Positions 20,101 to 31,159 of a stretch of 64,000 nt of DNA are shown here, in pieces. Numbering within the stretch: position 1 is the first letter of the stretch; each line of letters begins with the position of its first letter. This DNA comes from Quercus robur (taxonomy: Eukaryota; Streptophyta; Magnoliopsida; Fagales; Fagaceae). The position numbers and the translations under genes are program-made. The notes under the pieces are model-generated. The model had not been told where the DNA came from and did not search any database. It was given only the letters and a program-made list of their open reading frames with translations. The stretch covers positions 59,235,354 through 59,299,353 of the forward strand of contig NC_065536.1 in the NCBI RefSeq assembly GCF_932294415.1, read 5' to 3'.

Positions 20101-22018
20101 AAGCAAAGCCACAGGTGAATGAAGTGGAATGCACCTCCACTCATAGTAGTCCTTCCAACTACTTAACTGCTTTGGTATTGGAGCTACAGGCTCTGCATGT
20201 TTATATTGTGAATTCAAAAACATCAACTTCTACTCCAAAACAATGAGCCACAAGCAAAAGATAATACCATTACATGGGCATAAGATTCTTGGAAGGTGCC
20301 AACCATCATTTGACCTGCCAATAAGAAGGAAAAAATATAGCTGACCAAAATTAAGAAAACATATATGACATCATAACAGAGAAAATCCTTTATGCACCAT
20401 ATAGATAGAAAAGATTTAAAAAGATAATTACCTAAAACAGTCAGAGGAAGTAACTGATGAGCCACAACAACATTCATACAGCCACATTCCCACTTGATGG
20501 ACGCCCCTTTTGCTCAAGAATGAACACCTAGTCTCTTTCTTTTCATGGACCTAACAGATTTGACCAGAATTATATCTATAATGTCAAAAAAATAGCATGT
20601 AGACAGTATAAGGCAATTACCATAAGTGTAGCTTCTTGACAAAACGTGAAAGGAAAGTCATTCAAGACATCAACACTTTTCATTTGTTGTGCTAATCTTT
20701 TGCACTCTTCTTTGTGTTCACTCCAGTGCAAAATCTAAAGGCAAAAGTTGAATGATAGCTTTCAGCCAAAGGAAAAAAAGGGGCTTTAACACGCACACAC
20801 ACACACACAAAAAACATGACAGCCATATGATAGATTTGTAAGGTAAAATGCTGGATATTAGCCCAAGTAATGATCATTGAACAGTAGTGGAAAGAAACAA
20901 TAACATGTCCCGTAAAAAAAAAAAAAAAAACAACGAGAAGTACTGACAGCAGCTTCTGGGCACTTCAGGGCAGTCATTGAATACATATGCATAATCTTGT
21001 ACTATGAATAATCTCTATCTCCAAAGATGTTAATGCTGCAATTAAATTACATTCATGGATGAACTAATACTGAAGTAACCTTTCACCCCGATAAAATCTA
21101 GACTCGGCAGTGAGAAATGTAGGCAACATTTAATATAGTTGATTTCCTTTTAGGCTCTCAACATCATTGATTGTATCTTTTGTGTGGATGAATCATAGAA
21201 AATTTTAATCCCATAGTTAACAAATTGATATATGTAATAAGCACTCAATAAACAGCATAAGTGTCTCAACCAGCTGTCTCAGTCTCACACTCCAAACCTT
21301 GTAGGAAAATAAGCCAAGAGAATTAAATCATGAGCATTACCAAAATTCCACAAAAAATTACCTAAATTCGACAAGACTTGTTTTGAAAGGCCTAGTTGAG
21401 ACACTAGTCTATAGTCATCAAGAACTACATTTTTCACAAGCCTTACAAATACACATCAATATAATTCTGTTACGGGCGTAAGCTAATTAACCGCAAATTG
21501 CAATAATAATCATTTGTGGCCAATGAACTCTGCAACATTAACAAAGAGTTACACCGCATGTAATTTGAACTAACTTCTTTTGTGGGCATGAACTAATTCA
21601 AATGACAATTAGAAGCCAAGTTTTCTTTTTTCCAAGCTGGCAAGCACACACCAATTCTGTTCAAACTAAGACAAACCCAATTGTTGTTGCACACATTAAT
21701 ACTATGTTGAATTCATTAAAGTCCTTACACATGACTTGGTTCCCCAAATGGTCAAAAACACTTAACACAAACAAAAGTAAGAACTAGGATGCCACAGTAC
21801 AACACCATATCCAAATTGGGTGTTCTTTAGAACAATCAAATTCGGACCAAGGTTATGATTACAATGGCACATGTAAAATCTAAAGTTAAAAAATAAATAA
21901 ATAAATAAACTTATACCTGGTGAGAGGCTGAGCAATAAGCAACGGCTCCGCAACGGTGACAGCGTTTTCTGGGTGGGCCCAAACAACGAGTTCCCCTGCC
22001 TTTTCCGGCGCACTCCAT
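16462..22018 (-). CDS. MYND zinc-finger protein (MSS51-C-like), 376 aa, 11 exons
   Basis: Exons, in reading order: 21917-22018, 20621-20734, 20432-20550, 20268-20314, 20092-20192, 18714-18801, 17715-17823, 17223-17394, 16963-17034, 16676-16789, 16462-16554. All junctions are GT-AG and the phases join into one 376-codon frame. The N terminus carries a MYND-type zinc finger: C3, C12, C20-x2-C23, YC29, HW, H41 and C45, with His33 where many family members have Cys. The rest ([19 protein letters not shown], [31 protein letters not shown]) matches conserved blocks I recall in plant MYND proteins related to the C-terminal domain of yeast mitochondrial splicing suppressor Mss51. The molecular role in plants is not known to me. 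No transit peptide is obvious. Intron 5 (18802-20091) holds a LINE with a nested MITE. Confidence 0.9.
17155..17191. repeat. (GT)n microsatellite in intron 8
   Basis: GT dinucleotides with one interruption, inside the intron between exons at 17223 and 17034 of the MYND gene. Confidence 0.85.
18925..19737 (-). mobile_element. 5'-truncated LINE (zf-RVT 3' end) in a MYND-gene intron
   Basis: The 12-bp duplication TCAACTTCTTAG lies at 18913-18924 and 19738-19749. The minus strand between them ends in a poly(A) tail (T run at 18925-18934 on the plus strand). It encodes the C-terminal zinc-binding part of plant LINE reverse transcriptase: a [11 protein letters not shown] block (right part), a [15 protein letters not shown]ys/His block, then [16 protein letters not shown] and a TFED..GDQL..LFD tail. 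This is the usual 3' end of an L1-type plant LINE. Its frame is interrupted at 19434-19630 by a MITE. Confidence 0.85.
19434..19630. mobile_element. hAT-like MITE nested in the LINE
   Basis: Starts TGTGCGTTTGG and ends CCAAACACA, with a 7-bp duplication CCCTAAG at 19427-19433 and 19631-19637. Removing the element and one duplication rejoins the LINE zinc-domain frame. Confidence 0.75.
19821..19866 (-). repeat. Candidate micro-retroinsertion
   Basis: AACCACACAG and AACCACATAG (one mismatch) flank a T18 run plus 'aagaatcc', that is, an A-tailed insert on the minus strand. Weaker than the other cases. Confidence 0.4.
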
Positions 22019-22082
22019 TGTTGCTGTTGTTGGTTCCTCTTCTTGGGTCACTACCTTCACAGCTTTGTCGCTTCCTTGTTCT

Positions 22083-22117
<35 letters not shown>

Positions 22118-22118
22118 G

Positions 22119-22939
22119 GCTTCCTTGTTCTGTTAATTGGCTTAAATGGAACAGAGCCCAGATGGACAACTTAAGGCCCAAATTCAATCTATATTCATCT
22201 AGCTCAAAAATATAGCCCAGCCCATTTAGACGTTTTAGGGAATAGAATTGAGGCCCAAAAAAATGAAAAGGTCTAAAGGTGAATGACCCAAAAGAAAAAA
22301 ATATAGAAAACTATAATGTGCTCCAACTTGCACCTTTTGGTATTTCTATTTGAGATATCTAGATATAAATCGCCTACCTCTGTTATATTATTGAATCATC
22401 AAAAAAATAAAAATTAGGTCTAATGTCAAACTTGCCTAAAAAAAAAAAAAAAAAAAAGATTAGATATATCAAACTCCTCTAAACTGAAAAACATTATGAT
22501 AAAGAATATGGGCCCATTTAATAAGAAATTTTTAGTAACGTTATTTATTAAGTATTGTAGAAATACGCGTGAGTTAAAAAGCACAATAAAAATACGTGTT
22601 ATAGTGTTTAAACACTAAAAAATATTGTTTAAACAATAGTACCAAATAAGTCTTATATTTTTCAAGAAAAATTATCCCCCCTTCACATATAGAGAAGGAA
22701 ATTTTTTTCAAACTTTGTATAAATGATAGTATCTTTAAATTTTACTTAAGCATTATAGTGGGTAAAAATTTACTCAACACAATAAATTTGGCATGTGATA
22801 AGAAAACCAAAAAAAAAAAAATCTACCCATTTTTGTTCATCGACAAGAGAACTACGTATATAACTTGAAAACAACAATCTCATTATAATATAGTCAAATC
22901 ACTCATATTTCACACCCTATTTACTAAAAGGCTATTGGT
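22119..22939. other. Intergenic upstream of the MYND gene
   Basis: No gene seen. A long T run (about 22085-22115) sits just upstream of the MYND start, in its promoter or 5' UTR. Confidence 0.5.
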
Positions 22940-23420
22940 ACTTCTCATGTCTGAAGCTCAACTATTGACTGTCTTCTTAGAAAGTGTTCTCTTTCAAGTC
23001 TGGTGTGGATGGGCCCGATGGGGTATTTATAGGTGGGTTTTAAGCTCTTACCCTCAAATTTAGGGGATTGAGAGTTGGTTCCAATCCAATCTCCCCAACA
23101 CTGCCAAGATGAAAGTATGGCTATAGGTCTAATCCTACCTTTCTCACTGTTCAGATCAATCATTTAGTATTTAATGTTGAGTGGTTGTCAATAGGTGACA
23201 ACAATAAACGTGGATTGAACAATTAACTTTACATTGAGAATTCAACCCGAGGAAATGTTGATCTTAGCTCGGTCAATCCCAATGACTCTACTTCAAACTT
23301 CTATGGTTGTACCATGAGAGTATGTTCAAGTCAGCTATGCTTCGAGCTTCACAAAGTATATAGGATGGAAGTTGCTGAGGAGCTCCTCCCCAAAAATTCC
23401 ACTTGAGCAAAAGTTTCATG
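22940..23420 (-). mobile_element. LTR-like relic with strong minus-strand TATA
   Basis: GC-richer block. On the minus strand CCTATAAATACCCC (about 23021-23034) is a good TATA box followed by no long frame, as in an LTR U3/R. The 'gaggagctcctcccc' word near 23380 resembles the LTR families here. Boundaries unknown. Confidence 0.35.
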
Positions 23421-26191
23421 GGATTTTCTATTTAACCATTGAGTTATTTGATTAAGCATCTTTTATTGTTGATAAATGAAGTAACTTAAGGGGTAAAGTA
23501 GTGATTTTAATGATAAATCAAGGACAAATTAGAAATGTCACTTAACAAAAGGTGAGATCCACAAAAAATATAATAAATCAAGGGAAAAATGGATATGGAT
23601 ATTGCATCAATTCTGTAATGCTTATCACAAAACTCAAGTAAGAGATAATCATTCTATAAATTTTGTTGAAATTGGTGTAATTTTTCTTAATTCTTTATTA
23701 AATATTGGATAAATATAAAGTGTCCAATAACACAATTCTTATTAGGGGGGAAAGTATTTCTTCTTGGTTGTGTTTTTTGGTGTATAAACCAGTAATATTA
23801 TTTGAGAATTGAGCCTTTTAAGAGTGTAATTAATTCATGTAAACCTTAAAGGACATTAAAATTAAAGTAATTTTTCCAAGACTCACAAGTAGTAGTCTGT
23901 TTGGTTAGAGGATACGCTCTCAATTTCAATACAAGTCTTTTTCATGGCAACCTTAAAAATGGAAGGTGACTGGGTATGCACAGAACCCAATCTTTCGGGT
24001 GCTTTCCTTTTATTGTTGAGAGGATGGTAGAAAATGATGACCATGATCAGAGTTAGGTCTAGAGTTTCTGTCGCAAGATTTTTACGCTGAGTTTTACCAC
24101 TTTTTCAATAATCAAACCTAACCTAACATTCATGTGTTAAGTATAGCGACCTCAGCAAATGCATGCATAAGATGCATGCCATAATGAGCTTCATTTGTGG
24201 GTACATGCATCAGTTAAATAGGTCAATGTGTTGTGCTGCTATGCCTAAATTATCATTTCGAGTTTTCAACCAATGCAACTCCACCACATGTTAGAATATA
24301 GGGTCAAATATAATCATGACTCTAAACATAATTATAAGTTTAAGCATAAAAAAATAAAAAATGGTATACATTAATTATCAATTTTTGAAAACTTTTACAT
24401 TTTTTTATTAAACAATTGCTTTAAATGGTTTATTAATGGATGTCCTAAAGGTATTCGTTAATAAAACCTTACAAGAAATTTCACAATTATTAACATTAGT
24501 TGTTCTAATTGGTATATAAATATTATTCTAATCACAACTTATTACTTTTTCAAATTATAAAAAATATTGTGTAATAGTCGTGTACTTAGACATTAATCAA
24601 ATAGAATATAATAAACCAGTATCATCTTTCAAGGCCATTAAACTTTAAAGCCATCATTTTGTTCATAATCTTAACCAATATTATTATTCCCCATAATATT
24701 ATAGCATATCCTTAGTTGTACCTTCAAAATATCCTCAAGTCTTGAAGTGGGTAGTGTTTGAAAATTTGGAAAATGTTCTGATTACCTGTCTGGTAAAGAG
24801 AGACTCAAAGCTCCTGTTCATCTTGCTAGTACAATAAACAGCAAGAAAAAGATGCTCCAAATCACACTCAATTTTGTAAAAGGAGATGCCATATCTTGCA
24901 AGAAAAAGAAAGGGGGATCATCAAACGGTCGTTGCTCCTTTTTAAAAAACCTTTTAAAGTCATTGAAAAAAGAAAGATGATTTTGATGTTTTATTTTAGC
25001 TTTGTGGGGGGTCTAGGATTCTCATTGAACCTTCAATTCATGATCGGATCTGATCTATACAGTTAAGTTCAATTGGTCGGCCATAATGTGATTCATATGA
25101 ATGTTATTGATGAACACATTACACACATATATATCAAGTTATCAACCATGCCCAACAACCAAGTAATGGAAAATAATATTTATAAACCCGAATTGTAAAT
25201 TACGACCCCACATTTATTATCAAAATGGTCTTTTGATAATCATGAAAAGGTGAACGGCGCAAATATAAATTAAAATTGTGGGGTCTTGATATACCCCAAA
25301 TTGAGATTTTGTTTGACTAAAGTGAAATTGGTTGTTGTTTTATTTAGATTTTAGACCTCTCCTTGTTTATGTTTTGTTTAGCTTTGCTTTTCATGATTAA
25401 TAAAGTCAACCATTTTCTTAATTAATACATTCGAATACTATGTAGTGTAGCTATTTTGTATACAAATGTTACTTTTTAGAAGATTTGGAAACATAAACAA
25501 AAGTTATTAGGGTGTTCTATATAATGCATTAATATTAAGCATTTAAGCATATTAATGCAATAAAGACGTTCTACTCAGTCAGCTACATCAATCAATCGTG
25601 CATCCCTTAATTGTAAGTTTTTTTTACGTCAATTATGTTTTAAGGTTTAAGAATATATCACTATCGTTAAAAAGTGTCTTTAGATGAGTATCAAACCATG
25701 AAAAGGTATTACTAAAATTATTGTCGAATAATACTTCGATTTCTCCTAAACGTCAACTAAATTTAGGTTAAAAAATTCAGGTATATGACTTCAATATAGA
25801 GTATGATGAAATTCAGAGGTGGACTACGTTTTTAGAACTTAAAATTGTCCTCATGGAATAACAAAGTTGTAGATGACATTACAGCACAATAGTGGTTATC
25901 CACATCAAGAATGGAGGTTTAGAGTTTCACCATTTTGGTGTTGATTTGTTTTAGATAGTTATAATATGCTACTAATTTTGCTGTGCATTTTTTTTCCCTC
26001 TAAATCTTCAAACATTTTATGTATAAAAATGTATCAATTAAGATACAATGCTTTTAATCAAATTTGAATTACTATATCCTGTTCTCTTTTTTATTTTCCA
26101 AAGTTTGATTTCTATACTTTATGTCACTCGCCACTGCAGTTAAAATTAACAGTCCACTATTAAATGATTGTGAAATGAAGTTTGTGAAAAA

Positions 26192-26225
<34 letters not shown>

Positions 26226-26640
26226 TAATATAATATAATATAAATTGTCAAATTTACTGGAGAACTCATCTCATGATCTGCCAATTTATAAGGAAGAAAA
26301 GAAGAAGTAAATAATGTGAAGCCACAACAAATGGGTAGGAAAGTAGAGGACTGAGGATATCATGGATACCTGTTGTGTCCGAAGTAATAATAGTACATAT
26401 ATGAGGGAGTCTTCATTATTTTATATGATACCATCATATAAAATATTAGGTTGTACTATGAGTTTTGTATTTGTACTTCAATTGGTTGGTACCTCTAATA
26501 TTTCTAACAAAAATATAGGATTCAAACTCTCCTTCTCCAATTATCAAATTATAAAAAATAAACATTAAAGAAGAAATTAAGGAAGGGAAATCGAATGAGG
26601 AAAGTCAGATTTTCCTTCTTTTTTTAATAGAAACCATAAA
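23421..26640. other. Intergenic, AT-rich
   Basis: No gene or clear element. A (TA)n tract followed by five TAATA-type units lies at about 26199-26243. Confidence 0.5.
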
Positions 26641-26656
26641 TTTGATTATATGGCAT

Positions 26657-26726
26657 TAATCATCAACTAATTTTTTGGTATAGGCAAGATCTTATTCAAT
26701 AACAATAAAATTTACTAATTAAAACC
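26657..26726 (-). mobile_element. SINE fragment, minus strand
   Basis: Minus strand shows the TACCAAAAAATTAGTTGATG phrase preceded by a degraded box region, the same order as in the other SINE copies. Confidence 0.4.
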
Positions 26727-27559
26727 CACAACAACTTCATTTTCAAATAATAAAAGGTTTGAACTCTGAAGCTCTAGCATTAGAACAAGGTGCAAGATAT
26801 TCAATTGGAACTTTGGAAGGGGAGGCAGTGACACTTGTTTGAGCCCACATATGACATAACCAAATCCTTAGAGTGTGGGATGGGATCAAACACATCCATA
26901 ATTCTTCGGAAACTGGGAGGTAATGCATGCACGTGTCTAGAAATGGAAATAGAGTGGCCCATAGAATGGTTCCAACAAGTCCCAACTTTTGTGAAAAGCC
27001 AATTGTTATGGCGTCAACCAAGGAAAATTATTCAATATTTCAAAACAAAAATCCATCTTTGTACATAAATAATAAATCTCACCATAAATTTATATAAATT
27101 TAATGAGAAGAACTTACTATTACATGAGAGAAGCGAACATTGGTTATAGAGTACTAATTATACAGGGCACAAGACTAACTCACGGTTATTGTAGGACTCA
27201 TGTCAATCTTGTAATGCTTCCAATGCACAAAAGTATCGTAGGAAAGCCAAACCCTAAAAATGTAAGCATGCTACTTTTTATTAAACATTTGAGTTTTAGC
27301 CACCAACCCCTTGGGTCCTAGCGTGGCTCTTTTTCTTCCATCACACCTAACCACCAACCCAAATCAAACATTTGTGTTTTAGCTCTGCTCTAATTTGCAT
27401 CCTAACTTTGAGCTCCATCAATCTGTGTCCCAACTCTAAGAACTTCATCAAATCTGTGACGAAACTCATCAATCTCATGACAAGGCAACTACTCATTGCC
27501 GAACGACCATGTAATCAACTTCTCTTTGATTTGTGACAAACCTCATTGATCTCATGACA

Positions 27560-28640
27560 AGTGAAAACTTGAGTAGTGTAAAACACTATAACTTGTTTAG
27601 ACTCCCAATTTTTAAAACACGACTTAATTGTTTTTACTCTAACTTATCTAAGTGTAGAATAAGAGTAAAGATGCGCAATAACTAGAACTACTCTCTAAGC
27701 CATAACCACAAGCAACTAACAATAAATACAAAACTTAAAGAGTAAGGGAAGAAAGATGCAAACACAAGATAACACCAACCATCCAAGTCGAAATCGATCC
27801 ACTAGTGAATAAGTTAGAGTACAAGGATATCAAAAAAACCCTCCAAGTCTAATCTATCCAAAGTACTTGAGCCCTCCAAGCTCCAGCTACCAATGGACTT
27901 CTCGGAGTCTTGTATTCACTAGTTATCCGGTTCCCACAATACCACCTGATTGCATCCGCCAAGCCTCACCGACTTCTTTTGGCAAATCTCAAATGCTTCC
28001 CAAACTCCAAAACACTCTCTACACTCTGAATAGGTGTGAGTTGTATTTGGATACAAATCTCCTGTCAAGGTATAACAATAAGAGAGGAAAGAATAAGAGA
28101 CTACAATGATTTCTCACTAAAAGATGAATAGCTCTTTCTTTAAAAGGTGGGTGTATTGTAGAAACCTCTCTATGGTTTTTCTCTAAATAGCCTCATTTCA
28201 CTTTTTTGGGTAATAAGGGTATATATAATATCGGTGATGGGTATAAAAGTCACACTTAAAATCTTCTAGGCAGAGAGTTTCACGGGTCACTTGCGACTTG
28301 GCCCAAGTCGCGAAGTGACTCGTGAAATACAGGCTGACACTTGACTCTTCAACTTCTAACATGTGATTCTCATGAGACTTTCACAGGTTGCACCACTCAT
28401 GAGCCGAGCAGCAAGATCAACTTCTTGAGCAATCTTCACCGATTTAATACTAAACTCAATACAATAAAATCCCACAAAATACAATGAAATAAATTAATGC
28501 AATTACAACACTTTTTGTCATGGAATAAGCCAACATAAATGTTATGTGAAAAACCATAACTTAACAACAAGGTTCTTGTTGCCAAAGGACTGGAGAGCAT
28601 AAAAAAAATATTTTTATTTGATGTGTTGATGAACAATATC
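27560..28640 (-). mobile_element. LTR relic, probably Ty1/copia, minus strand
   Basis: The minus strand has the text of a copia-type LTR: a 'gtgttttggagtttggg' stretch, 'cttggagggt', and 'tatccttgtactctaactta' before a U5-like end. No flanking pol was found and ends are approximate. It includes the near-perfect palindrome at 28278-28327. Confidence 0.35.
28278..28327. repeat. 50-bp near-perfect palindrome
   Basis: TTTCACGGGTCACTT at the left pairs with AAGTGACTCGTGAAA at the right, and the inner arms GCGACTTGG/CCAAGTCGC also pair; one bulged G and one mismatch. Confidence 0.85.
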
Positions 28641-29038
28641 TCAGAAAGTATATTGAGGTACTGTTCATAGATTCATTTTTTTTTTTGAAGCAATTTGTTA
28701 AGCTAATGGGTTTTAATGGAGTATAGCATTTTGTGTGTGTGTGTGTTGTTGTTGTAATGCTAGTTTGTTGATTAGAATGAATGCTCCGAGTCTAATGATC
28801 TAAAACCAAAAAGTTTCTTCTTCTACTTCTTTTTTCTTTTTTATGGTGCAAAACGAAGGAAATGACTAACTATGACTACTCTACCTAGATAAGACCTATT
28901 AACTCCATATTTTATGGGAAATCTGAACTGAAGGGGTCTAGATAGGGACTGAGCCAGAAATTTGAGTTAAGGGAGGTGGCTTTACTGTTGGCTATGTGCA
29001 GCAGTTTCAACCTTTGACTCTACTACTACTTAGCTGCT

Positions 29039-29088
<50 letters not shown>

Positions 29089-30344
29089 TGTTGGTAAGAA
29101 CAAAATTATTTTTGTTTAGAATTTTTTAAAGGGCAAGGTTGTTTATTTTAAATAAAATTGGTTAATCGAGCTTAATTTTTTATATTTCTAGTTTTACTAT
29201 TTGTAATTTTTGTTGTTGAGCTATTTTTTTTGGGCTTGTATATTTTGTTTTAGATTTTAGATCTATAAATTTTTTTATAGTCACTAAAATGAGGAAAATA
29301 CTAGCGCTACAAACTATTTTTATAAATTATTGATGTTATATGTCATTACTAGTAAGTAAAATAAATAATGTGAATGGTAGGCCCATGTGCGAACCAATAA
29401 AAATTTGCTACCAAAATAGTTTGTAAAAAAGTTGTGAGTATAACATTACTCTTAAAAGAATAAATTATATTGTTTTAGAGAAAAAAAATGTAATTTTATA
29501 GAACAAAATTACTAAAATTAGTACACATATATATAATAATATATTTAAAAAAAAAAAAAAAATCCCCCCAGTCCAAAGATAGCTACGACCCTGAGTCTAG
29601 ACAAATTTGCAAGGAATCTCAAATGAGATATATGTAAACACTCACTTGGATGAATTTGAGTCATAATAACGGAATGTTAGTCTCACTCAAAACATTTATT
29701 TTTCTTTGTTTGACCATAGTTATCATTTTCTTGATCGTTAAACATTGAAGTTCTATGTTTTTTAATAGGTATGATTGAATTTTAATTTATATTGTCAACT
29801 CTATGATAATTGTTTTTTATTATTAGACTACGACATCAGTTGATTTTTGGTATAGGCATGATTCAATCCTCTGCTCTTGTTCAACGACAATAGACTTTAC
29901 CAGTTAAACAAACCAAAAACCACATTAAGGTTCTATGATTAATTTCAAGAACTGTTGACAAAAAATAAAAAAAATTTAAATAATACTAATACTAAAATTA
30001 AAGGATTCATGCCAAGAGTGCATAGGTTGTAGCTCAACTGCTCTTTTTTCTTTTCTTTTTCTTTTTTTTTTCTTTTTTTTAAGATGTTCAAAATTCAAAT
30101 TCCCCCTTCTATTGTACAGGGTCAGCTCCATGTATGTTAGGGCCCAAAGTGAGAACTAGATAGAGGCCTTTTATATATTTAAATATCAATTAAATAATAA
30201 TTTTTTATATAAAATCTATTCTACTTGCTTGTTTAGATGCACAACTACTAATTAAATTTGTAACAACTTGCAACTTATGATTTGTTGTGAAAGTGCTGTG
30301 TACATAGCATTTCTCATTAACTAATGGGAGCTTAATTAATACTC
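28641..30344. other. Intergenic with a poly(T) tract
   Basis: A T run of about 46 bases lies at 29042-29087. A minus-strand SINE lies at 29780-29912. No gene seen. Confidence 0.5.
29780..29912 (-). mobile_element. SINE, minus strand
   Basis: Minus strand reads GTTTAACTGGTAAAGTCTA, then a B-box-like GGATTGAATCATG, TATACCAAAAATCAACTG, then 'gtctaataataaa', the order seen in copy 1. Confidence 0.5.
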
Positions 30345-30476
30345 TTAGAGCATCAGTACCCAGCATGCTATATGTTATATTTTAGCATCAAAGCACAAAA
30401 AAAGCTCATTACCCGGTCTTCCAATTGTAAAAAAATTCTACAATTGTGCTACAATACCATCCTCAATATATGATGG
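30345..30476 (+). mobile_element. Left part of a MITE interrupted by E1
   Basis: Begins near AGAGCATCAGTACCC, like the terminus of the element at 41782-42624, and runs to GTGCTACAATACC; the E1 retrotransposon then interrupts it. The sequence resumes at 40486 after the duplicated GATGG with TACTGTAG, matching the 'gtgctacagtaacc...tactgtag' order of the intact copy. Confidence 0.5.
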
Positions 30477-31077
30477 TGATGTGTAACGAAAATTTGCTAA
30501 GTTATCTTCTGTCCATGCGCGTCGTCCAAAGGATTGACGAGGTAAGTCATTGGTTACTCATCCGTCTGTCCTCAAGGTAGACGGGACAGACGAGCTTACT
30601 GACCTCCGTCCGTCCTTAAGGACGGACGGGCTTCTTAGCACTCGTCCGTCTGACAAGGACGGACGAGCTCGCTACCATTCCTCGTCTGTAAAAGACAAGA
30701 GGGAGGATTACTACGTCTCCGCCGGGTGGAAGAACGAACCGTCGCCAGCCAAGCCCAATCGTTGTGAAATACGAACTTCTACATCAGTTACGGAAGTTAA
30801 TTTCCGAGCTTGTTGGATTCCCCAACTGTAGGAGCGGTTACTAAACAAGTAACCGCTTCCCGTATACTATATAAGCACACGTCAATGAAAGAGTAAGGCA
30901 TTCTGTTCTTGAGAAACTAAGTTTACATTTCTTCAGTCAGAGACTAACTTCACCATCGGAGGGTTCTTGGCCGGCTACCACCGGTCTCCTCTGAGTTTTT
31001 ACTTGTTTTCTCAGGATTCAATCGCAAGTTTACCAAGGCCCGGCATTTTCAGTCCACTGATATCCCAGAGTTCATCA
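30477..31077 (+). repeat. E1 5' LTR
   Basis: Starts TGATG and ends CATCA. U3 contains three dyads in a row: 8-bp arms at 30563-30592, a 24-bp perfect palindrome at 30606-30629, and 10-bp arms CTCGTCCGTC/GACGGACGAG at 30641-30667. A TATATAAG box is at 30868-30875. An open frame at 30550-30831 is repeated in the other LTR and is not taken as a gene. Confidence 0.95.
30868..30875 (+). promoter_or_regulatory. E1 LTR TATA box
   Basis: TATATAAG in U3, downstream of the three dyads; the transcript would start about 30 bases later. The same box is at 40271-40278 in the 3' LTR. Confidence 0.7.
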
Positions 31078-31079
31078 GT

Positions 31080-31097
31080 TGGCGCCGTCTGTGGGAA
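31080..31097 (+). other. E1 primer-binding site
   Basis: TGGCGCCGTCTGTGGGAA starts two bases after the 5' LTR. Its first nine bases fit the 3' end of plant tRNA-Asp; the rest does not match well, so the primer tRNA is uncertain. E2 has nearly the same site. Confidence 0.6.
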
Positions 31098-31159
31098 AGA
31101 ATAACGTTTGATTTCCATTGTTGGATTCTGCGATTTCTTTCTTGGACATAAGGGCTGAA

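Noticed and set aside
26743..27021. 92-aa minus-strand open frame
   Set aside because: No recognisable family in any of the three minus frames and no exon context; left unannotated.
30550..30831. 93-aa open frame in the E1 5' LTR, repeated at 39953-40234
   Set aside because: It lies wholly in U3, runs through the dyads and TATA-proximal sequence, resembles no protein, and is duplicated only because the LTR is.
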